This document shows, in pieces, positions 34,032-42,585 of a stretch of 64,000 nt of DNA (within the stretch, counting starts at the first letter, position 1; each line of letters starts with the position of its first letter). The notes beneath the pieces were generated by a model. The model searched no databases. It was not told the origin of the DNA and saw only the letters and a list, made by a program, of their open reading frames with translations. Both the position numbers and the translations under genes were made by a program. Source of the DNA: Agrococcus baldri (GTDB taxonomy: Bacteria; Actinomycetota; Actinomycetes; Actinomycetales; Microbacteriaceae); NCBI GenBank assembly GCA_900114805.1, contig FOZN01000003.1:62001-126000 (forward strand), in the 5' to 3' direction.

Positions 34032-35184
34032 TCGCGCGGCCCACGATCAGCGAGTTCATCTGCGCGGTGCCCTCGTAGGTGTAGAGCGCCTCGGCGTCGG
34101 CGAAGAAGCGCGCGACGTCGTAGTCGGTGACGATGCCGTTGCCGCCGCACACCTCGCGGCACCACGAGACGACCTCGCGCATCCGCGTGGTGGCGTAGGC
34201 CTTGGCGAGCGCCGAGTGGGCATCCTCCTGCCGGCCCTCGTCGAGCATCCGCGACACCTGCACGCAGAGCGCGATCGAGGCGGTGATGTGCCCGAGCGAC
34301 TTCGCCAGCAGATCCTGCACGAGCTGGTGCCCGGCGATCGGCTTGCCGAACTGCACCCGCTCGCTCGTGTAGCGCACGGCCGCCTCGTAGGCGCCGATCA
34401 TGACGCCCACGGCGCTCCAGGCGACCTCGGCGCGCGTCAGGCGCAGCACCTTCGCGGTGTCGCGGAAGCTCGATGCCTGCTGCAGGCGCATCGCCTCCGG
34501 CACCCGCACGCCCTCGAGCACGATGTCGGCGTTCTGCACCATGCGGAGCGAGATCTTGCGCTCGATCTTGGTGGCTGAGAAGCCGGCGGCGTCGGTGGGC
34601 ACGATGAAGCCCTTGACCTGCCCGTCCTCGGCGTCCTTCGCCCAGATCACGACGATGTCGGCGTGCGTCGCGTTGCCGATCCAGCGCTTCGCGCCGTCGA
34701 TGACCCATTCGTCGCCCTCGCGGCGCGCGGTGGTGCGCAGGCCCTGCGCGGCGTCCGATCCCGAGAGCGGCTCGGTGAGGCCGAACGCGCCGATCACCGA
34801 GCAGTCGGCGAGCCTCGGCAGCCATTCGGCGCGCTGCTCCGGGCTGCCGGCGACGCCGATCGAGCCTGCCACGAGGCCGTTCTGCACGGCGACGAAGGTG
34901 GAGACGGATGCGTCCACGCGGCTCATCTCGAGCGCGACCCAGCCGCGGTAGACCGCAGAGTTCTCGAACCGGGCGCTCTCGGCCCAGCCCGGACCGACCA
35001 CGCCGAGGCCGGCGAGGCCTGGGATGAGGTCGTGGGGGAAGGTGTCGGCGTGCCAGTGCTCGTCGATGACGGGGCGCACGTGCTGGTCCATGAACGCGCG
35101 GATCTCGGCGAGCGAGTCCTGCTCGGACTCGGTGAGGTCGGTGGCGAAGCCGAAGAAGTCGCTCGTGAGCGGTGTGAAGGTCAT
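34006..35184 (-). CDS. Acyl-CoA dehydrogenase (glutaryl-CoA dehydrogenase-like)
   Basis: A 392-residue FAD flavoprotein. FGLTEPLSGSD (about 133-143), WIGNATHADI and the C-terminal CREVCGGNGIVTDY are typical. The catalytic base is Glu371 in TYEGTAQMN, the position used by glutaryl-CoA and short-chain dehydrogenases. Its resemblance to glutaryl-CoA dehydrogenase suggests lysine/tryptophan catabolism or another branched substrate; I cannot decide which. A TAGCGT box six bases before the ATG indicates a leaderless mRNA. It appears unrelated to the surrounding glycan genes. Confidence 0.9.
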   Translation of the reverse strand: MTFTPLTSDFFGFATDLTESEQDSLAEIRAFMDQHVRPVIDEHWHADTFPHDLIPGLAGLGVVGPGWAESARFENSAVYRGWVALEMSRVDASVSTFVAVQNGLVAGSIGVAGSPEQRAEWLPRLADCSVIGAFGLTEPLSGSDAAQGLRTTARREGDEWVIDGAKRWIGNATHADIVVIWAKDAEDGQVKGFIVPTDAAGFSATKIERKISLRMVQNADIVLEGVRVPEAMRLQQASSFRDTAKVLRLTRAEVAWSAVGVMIGAYEAAVRYTSERVQFGKPIAGHQLVQDLLAKSLGHITASIALCVQVSRMLDEGRQEDAHSALAKAYATTRMREVVSWCREVCGGNGIVTDYDVARFFADAEALYTYEGTAQMNSLIVGRAISGQSAFA

Positions 35185-35190
35185 GCCGTC

Positions 35191-35196
35191 ACGCTA
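35191..35196 (-). promoter_or_regulatory. -10 element, leaderless start of acyl-CoA dehydrogenase
   Basis: TAGCGT on the minus strand, six bases before ATG 35184. The divergent manA leader holds a TACGCT at 35229-35234. Confidence 0.5.
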
Positions 35197-35264
35197 CGGC
35201 GGCGCCGCTGGTGCTGCCGCGCCGTTGGTACGCTCATGCCAATCTGCCGGGAGGAGACTGCGGC

Positions 35265-36380
35265 GTGTTTGTGTCGATCACCAATGAGCCGAGGCCCTAC
35301 CCCTGGGGCAGCACGCGCCTGCTGGCGGAGTACCTCGGCCGCGCACCATCGGGCACGCCGGAGGCGGAGCTCTGGCTGGGCACCCACGAGGGCTCCCCGT
35401 CACGGGTCACCGACGGCGAGCACGCAGGTCTCGCGCTGTCGGCCGCGATCGAGGCGCTGGGCGGGCGGCAGCCCGCGATGCTGCTGAAGGTGCTGGCCGC
35501 GGGCGAGCCGCTCTCGCTCCAGGCGCATCCCGATGCTGCCCGCGCACGCGCGGGCTTCGACCGCGAGGAGGCCGCAGGCATCCCGCGGGATGCACCGCAT
35601 CGCAGCTACCGCGACCCCTTTCCGAAGCCCGAGCTGATCGTGGCGGTGACGCCCTTCGAGGCGCTGAGCGGCTTCCGCCCGCAGCAGGACGCGCAGCGGG
35701 TGTTCGATGCGCTCGCGACGATCGACGCGCGCATCGCGCCGGTCGCCGAGCGGGTGCGCGCGGGCGACGCGCTCGGCTGGCTGCTCTCCGGTGATCCTGA
35801 GGTGGCGGCTGCAGTGGCTGCCGTGACGAGCAGCCGAGCGGCGATGGCAGCCGAGCTGCCCGTCGAAGCCGACACCGTCGCCCGGCTCTCGGCGACCCAC
35901 CCGGGCGACCCTGGCATCCTCGTCGCGCTGCTGCTCAACCGCCTCTCGCTCGCGCCCGGCGAGGCGCTCTTCCTGCCGGCGGGCAACCTGCACGCCTACC
36001 TCGCGGGCCTCGGCATCGAGCTGATGGGGCCGAGCGACAACGTCCTCCGGTGCGGGCTCACGGCCAAGCACGTCGACGTGGCGGAGCTCCTCGCCGTGGT
36101 CGACTCGACGCCGCTGGTCGAGCCGCGACTGCCCGCGCAGGCGCTGGACGGCGCCATCGCGTACCGGCCGCCGGCGCCGTTCGAGCTGCGCCGCATCCAG
36201 GGCGAGCATCGCGTCGATGGGGGGAGGGGGCTGCTGCTCGCGGTCGCGCCGGCGCGGCTGACGGTCGACGGCGAGCCGCGCGAGCTCGCCGGCGCCGGGG
36301 CCGCCTGGATCGACAGCGACCAGCCGTTCACGGTGGCCTCGGCTGCCGCCTGGCTGGCTCTGGAGCGCGACACGCCGTAG
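35265..36380 (+). CDS. manA: Mannose-6-phosphate isomerase, class I
   Basis: Interconverts fructose-6-phosphate and mannose-6-phosphate for GDP-mannose synthesis. A 371-residue type I cupin enzyme. Predicted Zn2+ ligands are Gln86 and His88 (SLQAHPD), Glu123 (KPEL) and His243 (PAGNLHAY); AKHVDVAELL lies at about 267-276. GTG 35265 is chosen because GGGAGGAG stands eight bases upstream and MFVSITNEPRPYPWGS matches the family start. It precedes whiB on the same strand, as in other actinobacteria where manA, manB and whiB2 cluster. Confidence 0.94.
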   Translation: MFVSITNEPRPYPWGSTRLLAEYLGRAPSGTPEAELWLGTHEGSPSRVTDGEHAGLALSAAIEALGGRQPAMLLKVLAAGEPLSLQAHPDAARARAGFDREEAAGIPRDAPHRSYRDPFPKPELIVAVTPFEALSGFRPQQDAQRVFDALATIDARIAPVAERVRAGDALGWLLSGDPEVAAAVAAVTSSRAAMAAELPVEADTVARLSATHPGDPGILVALLLNRLSLAPGEALFLPAGNLHAYLAGLGIELMGPSDNVLRCGLTAKHVDVAELLAVVDSTPLVEPRLPAQALDGAIAYRPPAPFELRRIQGEHRVDGGRGLLLAVAPARLTVDGEPRELAGAGAAWIDSDQPFTVASAAAWLALERDTP

Positions 36381-36426
36381 GCTTCCCCTCCGCGGTGGTG
36401 GCGGCGACACGCTTACAATCCTCGAC

Positions 36427-36456
36427 TTGACGCGGAGCGAACTACACCGGTGTAAT
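36427..36456 (+). promoter_or_regulatory. Promoter of whiB gene with internal 12-bp palindrome
   Basis: TTGACG (36427-36432) and TGTAAT (36451-36456) form a -35/-10 pair with 18-base spacing. The perfect palindrome TACACCGGTGTA (36443-36454) overlaps the spacer and -10, an ideal place for an operator. A predicted leader of about 40 bases follows. Confidence 0.6.
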
Positions 36457-36504
36457 TGGTGCAGCGCGGGCCCGGCCGGGGTCCCGCAGAAACCGGGGGA
36501 AGCC

Positions 36505-36858
36505 ATGCGAGAGGGAGTGCAGCGCAGCACGACAGCGCGAGGCATCGAAGAGGGCGGGCTGCGTCGCGGCGTGCCGGGCGACTGGTTCGTCGACCCGATC
36601 ATGCTGGGAGTGCCTGGCGTTCGCAATGAGGCGGACGACCACCCGCTGGGATGGCAGGCCGACGCGCTCTGCGCCGAGACCGATCCGGAGGCGTTCTTCC
36701 CAGAGAAGGGCGGCTCCACGCGGGATGCCAAGCGCATCTGCGACACCTGCGAGGTGCGCCAGCAGTGCCTCGAGTACGCGCTCGAGAACGACGAGCGCTT
36801 CGGCATCTGGGGCGGCCTCTCGGAGCGCGAGCGGCGAAAACTGCGCAAGCTGGCCTGA
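36505..36858 (+). CDS. WhiB-family iron-sulfur transcriptional regulator (WhiB2/WhmD type)
   Basis: A 117-residue redox-sensitive Fe-S regulator that acts with the primary sigma factor. Four cluster Cys are present: Cys56, Cys79, Cys82 and Cys88 (CxxC in CDTCEVRQQC), followed by the GIWGG turn (100-104) and a basic tail ERERRKLRKLA for DNA contact. Location next to manA and upstream of the DUF5719, DUF3499 and manB genes identifies the WhiB2 branch, essential for division in mycobacteria. ATG 36505 is chosen for CCGGGGGA upstream; ATG 36601 would give a more standard short N-terminus but has no ribosome site. Confidence 0.92.
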   Translation: MREGVQRSTTARGIEEGGLRRGVPGDWFVDPIMLGVPGVRNEADDHPLGWQADALCAETDPEAFFPEKGGSTRDAKRICDTCEVRQQCLEYALENDERFGIWGGLSERERRKLRKLA

Positions 36859-36876
36859 GTGGGCACAGTGCGCTCA

Positions 36877-36882
36877 TAGGAT
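36877..36882 (+). promoter_or_regulatory. -10 element, leaderless start of GT2 gene at 36889
   Basis: TAGGAT, six bases before GTG 36889, with no Shine-Dalgarno. Confidence 0.5.
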
Positions 36883-36888
36883 GGGCGC

Positions 36889-38082
36889 GTGACTGCTGTC
36901 CTCACCCTGATGGTCCGCGACGAAGCGGACATCATCGCCGCGATGCTCGAGCATCATCTCGCCCACGGCATCGATCGGATCCTCGTGACGGACAACGGGT
37001 CCGTCGACGGCACCCGGGAGATCCTCGACGCGTACGCGCGCGTGGCCCCCGTGACCGTCTTCGACGACCTGGAGCATCGCAAGCAGCAGTCAGAGGTCGT
37101 CACCCGCATGGCTCGGCTCGCTGCTGCGGAGCACGGCGCGGACTGGGTCATCAACGCCGACGCGGACGAGTTCCTGCGGCCGGTCGACCCCGAGCTGACG
37201 CTCGGCCAGGTGTTCGCGGCGCTGCCGCGAGCCGTGGGCTCCTTCCGGGTTCCGGTCACCAACCTGGTCGGTCCGCTCGCTCGTCACGGCTCCGGCATCA
37301 GGCGGCTCGTCCACCGGGACGTGCGCAGCGATGAGCAGCTGCGCGCAGCCGGGCTCATCGCCCACCCGACGCGCAACGCAATCCACGTCGGCGACCCGGA
37401 TGTCGAGGTCTCGCAGGGCAACCACGCCGTGTCGATCCCGGCGGGCGCCGAGCCCGACGACGCACTCGCGCTGGAGGTGCTGCACCTGCCGTGGCGGTCG
37501 ATGGAGCAGATCGAGCGGAAGACGCGCAACATGGGCGAGGGCTACGACGCCAGTCCGGCGCTGCGGCCGTCTCCTCGGCACCACGGCATGCGCGACTGGC
37601 GTCGGATGCGCGCGGGGCTGCTGACCTCGTTCATCGCCGCACGCATGCCGCTGCCGGGAGAGCTCGACGGCCCCGGCTTCGAGCGCGACACCTCGTTGCG
37701 CGACGCGCTCGACGCGCTCGACGCGCTGCTGCCGGAGCTGCACACGGCCTCGCTCGACGACTCCGCGGATGCGCCGTTCGACGACGACGCGATCCTCGAG
37801 ATGCGCGTGCAGGCGAGGGCGGCCGAGGCGCTTGAGCGCCTGGCGCTCGACGAGTTGACGAATGCCCGTCTCGACGCCGATGCGCTGCGCGAGGACCGCG
37901 ACCGCATCGGCGTGCAGCTCGAGGGCACGAGCGGGCACGCGGAGCGATTGGAGCGCGAGCTCGAAGCGGCTCGCCTCGAGAGCGCGAACCTGCGACTCGA
38001 GCTCGATGCCCTGCGCCGGTCCGGTGCGCAGCGGGTCGCCGACGCCGCGCGCAGGGCGATGGGGCGCGTCAGCCGCGGCTGA
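36889..38082 (+). CDS. Glycosyltransferase family 2 with C-terminal coiled coil
   Basis: A 397-residue protein. The N-terminal domain (about 1-260) is of the Glyco_tranf_2_4 type, with TLMVRDEADIIAAMLEHHL, VTDNGSVDGT and NADADEFL as the metal site. The C-terminal third (about 295-385) is rich in Glu/Arg/Leu heptads and predicted to form a coiled coil (EALERLALDEL, LERELEAARLES). It probably acts on a surface glycan. It sits between whiB and the large membrane glycosyltransferase, all on the same strand. Confidence 0.82.
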   Translation: MTAVLTLMVRDEADIIAAMLEHHLAHGIDRILVTDNGSVDGTREILDAYARVAPVTVFDDLEHRKQQSEVVTRMARLAAAEHGADWVINADADEFLRPVDPELTLGQVFAALPRAVGSFRVPVTNLVGPLARHGSGIRRLVHRDVRSDEQLRAAGLIAHPTRNAIHVGDPDVEVSQGNHAVSIPAGAEPDDALALEVLHLPWRSMEQIERKTRNMGEGYDASPALRPSPRHHGMRDWRRMRAGLLTSFIAARMPLPGELDGPGFERDTSLRDALDALDALLPELHTASLDDSADAPFDDDAILEMRVQARAAEALERLALDELTNARLDADALREDRDRIGVQLEGTSGHAERLERELEAARLESANLRLELDALRRSGAQRVADAARRAMGRVSRG

Positions 38083-38139
38083 GCCCGCCGATCGGGCGGC
38101 ACACCGGGCCCAACCCCTGCCGTCGTGCGCAACGCCCCC

Positions 38140-38145
38140 TAGCCT
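38140..38145 (+). promoter_or_regulatory. -10 element, leaderless start of the 924-residue glycosyltransferase
   Basis: TAGCCT, six bases before GTG 38152, with no Shine-Dalgarno. Confidence 0.5.
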
Positions 38146-38151
38146 TGCCGA

Positions 38152-40926
38152 GTGCATCCGAGGGTCTTCGTCGTGCTCGCGGCCAGCAGCGGCGCCGCGT
38201 ACCTTCCGGCGACCCTCGCCGCGGTGGAGGCGCAGACCCTCGCACCTGAGCGGCTGATCGCGGTGGACGGCGGCTCCAAGGACGCCTCCCGCGCGGTGCT
38301 CGAGGGCTCGCGCGCACGCAGCGTGGTCGCGGCCTCGCGCCTGCCCTACGGACAGCTGATCGGCAAGGGAGTCGCCTCGTTGCCGCTGGCCGAGGACGGT
38401 GACTGGCTGTGGCTGCTCGCGCACGATGCGACCCCGCATCCACGGGCGCTGCAGGCGCTGCTGGCGCACGTCGACTCGCATCCGAGCGTGGCCGTGGTGG
38501 GCCCGAAGGTGATGCGCGCCGACGCCCCAGACCGCTTCGCCGAGTTCGGGGAGTCGATGACGCCCCTCGGGCGCAGCCTGCTGCTGCACGAGGGCGAGCT
38601 CGATCAGGGCCAGCACGACGACGACAGCGACCGGCTCGGCGTCGCCGAGACGGGCATGCTCATCCGCCGCGACGTGTTCGAACGGCTCGGAGGCTTCGAT
38701 CCGGCGCTGCGCTCCATCGACGCCGGCCTCGACCTCGGCGTGCGAGCCAGGCTTGCGGGCCACCGCGTCGCCGTCGAGCCGCGTGCGCGGGTGCGCCGGG
38801 CCGGCGGACCGGAGCACTTCGACGCGCGCTCGGTGAGCGATGCGCAGCGCGTGGCAATCTCGCGAAGGGCGCAGCTGCACCGGCGGCTCGCCTATGCGAA
38901 CCCCTTCGCGCTCGTGCTGCACTGGCTGCTGCTGCTGCCGCTGGGAATCGCGCGCACGATCGTGCACCTGCTCGCGAAGCGGCCCGCAGCAGTGCTCGCC
39001 GACTGGCGCGCGACGCTCACGACGCTGGTCGCGTTCGGCCCGACGGCACGGGCGCGGCGGCGGATCGCATCGGCGCGGAGGATGGGCTGGGCATCGCTGC
39101 GCCCGCTGCGCGCCTCCTGGCGCACGGTGCGGACGCAGCGCCGTGCGCTCGGCGATCCCGAGCGCATGCAGCTCGCGGCAGACGAGCGCGTGGGGTTCGT
39201 GGAGGGCGCCGGGCTGTGGGTCACGGCGCTCGCCGTCATCGTCGGCATCGTGCTGACACCGCAGCTGATCGGTGCCGCAGCCGCGACGGGCGGCGGGCTG
39301 CTGCCGCTCTCGGGCTCGCTCGGCGAGCTGTGGTCGAACACCTTGTTCGGTCCGCGCGACGCGCTGGGCGCGGTGACCGGGCCCAGCGATCCCTTCGTGC
39401 TGGTGCTGGCGCTGCTGGGCTCGCTCACGCCCTGGCACCCGTCGACCGCGATCGTGCTGCTGCTCTTCCTCGCTCCCGCCATCGCGTCGCTGACGAGCTT
39501 CTTCGCGGCACGACGGATGACGACCTCACGGTGGGCGCCGGCCGTCGCTGCTGCCCTGTGGTCGCTGTCGCCGCTGCTGCTGGCGCCCATCGTCGAAGGC
39601 AGGCTCGGCGCTGTGCTCGCGCACCTGGCCCTGCCGCTCGCGGTCGTCGGTCTCCTGCGGGCATCCGCATCCTGGCGGGCGGCCGGCGCCGCGGCGATCC
39701 CCGTCGCCGTCGTCGTCGCCGGCTCGCCGGTGCTGCTGCCTGCGATGCTGCTGCTCGGCATAGTGGCGGCAGCCATCAGCTGGCGACGGCCGCTGCGACC
39801 GCTCGCGGCGCTGCTCCCTGCCGCGGTGCTGTCCGCACCGGTCGCGATCGCCCGGTGGATCGACGGCTCGCCGCTGGCGGCGCTGGCCGATCCCGGCGTG
39901 CCGAAGCCGTCGGCGCCGCCGACGGCCGTGGAGGCCGCACTGCTCGCCCCTGACGCTTCGCTGGCGACGCTCGATGGCGTGATCGCGTGGCTCGCGCCGG
40001 GCGCCGACCCGGTGTGGTTCGCGCTCGGCCTGCTGGCGCCGCTCGCGCTCGCCGCGCTCGCAGGCGTGGTCCTGCGGCCGGCGAGCGCCTGGCCGTGGCT
40101 GCTGCTGGTGCTGGCGGGCTACGCGACGGCGGTCGCCTCGACACGGCTCGAGCTGACCAGCTTGGCCGGGGAGCCGGTGACCGTCTGGGCCGGCAGCGGC
40201 GCGTCGCTGGCGCTGGCTGCGCTCATCGCGCTCGCGCTCGTCGCGGTGGACGTCGACGACCGCCGAGGCAGCCTGCCGGCCAGTGTCGTCGTGCTCGCCG
40301 CGCTCGCGGCGGCCGTGCCGCTCATCGCGACATCCTTCCTGACGCCCGCGACCGTGATCGCGGCACCCGACCGCCGCATGCCGGCATTCGTCGATGCCGC
40401 GGCCGAGAACGATCAGCACATCGGCACGCTCGTGCTGCATCCGCTCGCACAGGGCGTGCTCGGCGTCGACGTCGAGCGCGGTCGCGGCGCAGCACTCGAC
40501 GACGTCGCCACCGGCGTGCTCACGCGCGAGCACGCCGGTGAGGTCGAGCAGCAGCTCGCGCAGGCCGCTGTCGACCTGGCCGCCGGCGGCGACGTCGACG
40601 TCGCCGCCCTGCTCGACGACCAGGGCGTGCAGTTCATCCTGCTCGAGCAGGAGCGCGAAGGCGCAGCGGCGGTGCACGACCGGGCGCAGCGCTCGCTGGA
40701 CGCGCGGGGCGACCTGCAGGCGATCGGCCAGACCGAGTCGGGGCTGCTGTGGCAGCGCGTCGATGCCCGGCCCGGCGAGCCGGCTGCGCCGGTCTCCTGG
40801 GCGGGCTGGCTGCTGCTGGGGCAGCTGGTGGCGCTGGGTGCCGCGGTCGTCGCCGCGCTGCCCTCGCTGCGCCGCGGCGCTCGCGTGCGCACCAGGCGGC
40901 TCGAGGGAACGGGGGAGTGGCAGTGA
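38152..40926 (+). CDS. Large membrane glycosyltransferase family 2 protein
   Basis: A 924-residue protein. The N-terminal GT2 domain (about 1-235) has VVLAASSGAAYLPATLAAVEAQTL, VDGGSKDAS and LLAHDATPHPRALQ, with GLDLGVRARLAGH late in the domain. A membrane pair near 250-275 follows, then about ten more helices (about 345-730) and an extracytoplasmic C-terminal region with a last helix near 885-905. This architecture is conserved beside DUF5719 and WhiB2 genes across actinobacteria, but its glycan is unknown. The stop overlaps the DUF5719 start by four bases (GTGA), so the two proteins are made together. Confidence 0.83.
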   Translation: MHPRVFVVLAASSGAAYLPATLAAVEAQTLAPERLIAVDGGSKDASRAVLEGSRARSVVAASRLPYGQLIGKGVASLPLAEDGDWLWLLAHDATPHPRALQALLAHVDSHPSVAVVGPKVMRADAPDRFAEFGESMTPLGRSLLLHEGELDQGQHDDDSDRLGVAETGMLIRRDVFERLGGFDPALRSIDAGLDLGVRARLAGHRVAVEPRARVRRAGGPEHFDARSVSDAQRVAISRRAQLHRRLAYANPFALVLHWLLLLPLGIARTIVHLLAKRPAAVLADWRATLTTLVAFGPTARARRRIASARRMGWASLRPLRASWRTVRTQRRALGDPERMQLAADERVGFVEGAGLWVTALAVIVGIVLTPQLIGAAAATGGGLLPLSGSLGELWSNTLFGPRDALGAVTGPSDPFVLVLALLGSLTPWHPSTAIVLLLFLAPAIASLTSFFAARRMTTSRWAPAVAAALWSLSPLLLAPIVEGRLGAVLAHLALPLAVVGLLRASASWRAAGAAAIPVAVVVAGSPVLLPAMLLLGIVAAAISWRRPLRPLAALLPAAVLSAPVAIARWIDGSPLAALADPGVPKPSAPPTAVEAALLAPDASLATLDGVIAWLAPGADPVWFALGLLAPLALAALAGVVLRPASAWPWLLLVLAGYATAVASTRLELTSLAGEPVTVWAGSGASLALAALIALALVAVDVDDRRGSLPASVVVLAALAAAVPLIATSFLTPATVIAAPDRRMPAFVDAAAENDQHIGTLVLHPLAQGVLGVDVERGRGAALDDVATGVLTREHAGEVEQQLAQAAVDLAAGGDVDVAALLDDQGVQFILLEQEREGAAAVHDRAQRSLDARGDLQAIGQTESGLLWQRVDARPGEPAAPVSWAGWLLLGQLVALGAAVVAALPSLRRGARVRTRRLEGTGEWQ

Positions 40927-42527
40927 GCGACCGCGACAGGGAGCCGCTCGACGACTCGCAGGAGTTCGACGACGTCTCGCCCATCGATGAGGCCGACGCG
41001 CCGCGCGAGCACCGGCCGGCTCCGGAGGAGCTCGCCGTCGAGGCCGAGGCGCAGGCCGAGGCGGAGGCCGACACCGGCAGCGCGGGCGACATCGCCAGCG
41101 ACGTCGCGCTCACCGACCGCGAGGCGGTCGCGAACGACGCCGCGCTGGCCGTCCGGCGCGTCGAGCGACGGGATGTCGTGCGGTGGAGCGCGCGTGCGCT
41201 GGCCGGCGTCGCTGCCGCAGCGCTCGGCGTCGGCGCGGTGCTCGGGGCCGGAGCACTGCCCGACGATGCCCGCGTGCGCGCCGAGGTGCCCGCGACCCAG
41301 GTGCAGCCGGCTTCGCCGCTGCAATCGCGCGTGTGCGCCGGCCCGGCGCTGCGCGTCGGCACAGCCGATGGCGAGGATGCGCTCGCGATCGCTGCCATCG
41401 CCGACCCCTCACTGGTGACCGGCAGCCTTGGCGGCGACGTGGAGCAGGCCGCGCTGCGCGTCACGGGCGCGGGCGACGTCCGCGGCGGCGAGTCGATCGT
41501 GCAGCGCAACGAGGCCTCGACGCTCTCCGCGGCGCAGAGCCTCGACATCGACGTCGACGCGGTGCGCGGGTTCGCGGCGAGCGAGTGCGCGGAGACGAGC
41601 CTGGACCAGTGGCTGGTGGGCGGCTCGACGCGCACCGGCCGGCAGACGGTGCTGACGATCGCCAACGCCTCCGAGGTCAGTGCGAGCGTCGACGTCACCG
41701 TCTACGGCGCGGAGGGACCGGTCGAGAGCGTCGGGTCGACCGGCATCGCCGTGGCGCCGGGTGCCGAGGAGGTGCTCGATCTCGCCGCCCTCGCCCCCGG
41801 TGTCTCGGACGCGGTGGTGCGCGTCGCATCCGTCGGCGCACCGGTCACCGCGCACCTGCAGCAGACCACCACGCGCGGGCTCGAGCGCGGCGGGTTCGAG
41901 ACCATCGACCCGGTTCCGGCGCTGCTGACCACCGTGCTGCCCGGCGTGGCCGTGACCGAGCCCACAGGGCTCGAGACGCAGCCCGACTACGACGACACCG
42001 CGGGAGTGCTGCGGCTGCTCTCACCGCAGGGAGGCGACGTGCGCGTCGTGTTCCAGGCGAGCGACGGCTCCAGCATCGAGTCGAGCGGCACGCTCGAGGC
42101 CGGTCGGGTGACCGACTTCGACCTCGAGGAGCTGCCGGTCGGCACCCACGCGATCCGTGTCGAGTCCGATGCGCCCGTGGTCGCGGGCGCGCGCACCGTG
42201 GCCGTCGCCGGCGAGGGGCTCGATTTCGACTGGGTCGCCGGCGGACAGGCGCGCTCGGGCACCTCGGCGATCGCGGTGCCGTCGGGGCCGGCGGCGACGC
42301 TGCACGTCGTGAGCACCTCGGATGCTGACCAGGAGATCACGGTCGCGGGCGAGACCGTGCAGCTGCCCGCGAACGGCGTCCACGAGCAGCAGGTGGGCGG
42401 CGGCACGGTGGAGGTGAGCGGCGACGATCTCGTCCTCGCCCTCGAGTACCGCAGCCCGAGCCTCGTCGGCGGCTTCACGGTGAGCACCCAGGGCCGGGCG
42501 GCGAGCGGCGTGCTGGTGGTGCACTGA
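40923..42527 (+). CDS. DUF5719 family membrane-anchored protein
   Basis: A 534-residue protein of unknown function. An acidic, disordered cytoplasmic N-terminus (about 1-80, rich in Asp/Glu/Ala) precedes one transmembrane helix (about 90-110, ALAGVAAAALGVGAVLGAG), then a long beta-rich extracytoplasmic region with repeats of about 100 residues (TVLTIANASEVSASVDVTVYG, GVLRLLSPQGGDVRVVF). GTG 40923 has GGGGGAG upstream and overlaps the preceding stop (GTGA). It is probably a partner of the membrane glycosyltransferase, perhaps presenting or shaping its product outside the cell; this is inference from coupling only. Confidence 0.8.
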   Translation: MSDRDREPLDDSQEFDDVSPIDEADAPREHRPAPEELAVEAEAQAEAEADTGSAGDIASDVALTDREAVANDAALAVRRVERRDVVRWSARALAGVAAAALGVGAVLGAGALPDDARVRAEVPATQVQPASPLQSRVCAGPALRVGTADGEDALAIAAIADPSLVTGSLGGDVEQAALRVTGAGDVRGGESIVQRNEASTLSAAQSLDIDVDAVRGFAASECAETSLDQWLVGGSTRTGRQTVLTIANASEVSASVDVTVYGAEGPVESVGSTGIAVAPGAEEVLDLAALAPGVSDAVVRVASVGAPVTAHLQQTTTRGLERGGFETIDPVPALLTTVLPGVAVTEPTGLETQPDYDDTAGVLRLLSPQGGDVRVVFQASDGSSIESSGTLEAGRVTDFDLEELPVGTHAIRVESDAPVVAGARTVAVAGEGLDFDWVAGGQARSGTSAIAVPSGPAATLHVVSTSDADQEITVAGETVQLPANGVHEQQVGGGTVEVSGDDLVLALEYRSPSLVGGFTVSTQGRAASGVLVVH

Positions 42528-42537
42528 TCCCGAGGAG

Positions 42538-42585
42538 CAGTGGTGCTGGAGCTCAGTGGTGCTGACACTCAGTGGTGCCGCCAGC
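42538..42585. repeat. Three tandem copies of a 16-base unit at a gene end
   Basis: CAGTGGTGCTGGAGCT, CAGTGGTGCTGACACT and CAGTGGTGCCGCCAGC lie head to tail. Read on the minus strand, the 3' end of the DUF1025 gene (...CACCAC-TGA) is repeated after its stop codon. Confidence 0.75.
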
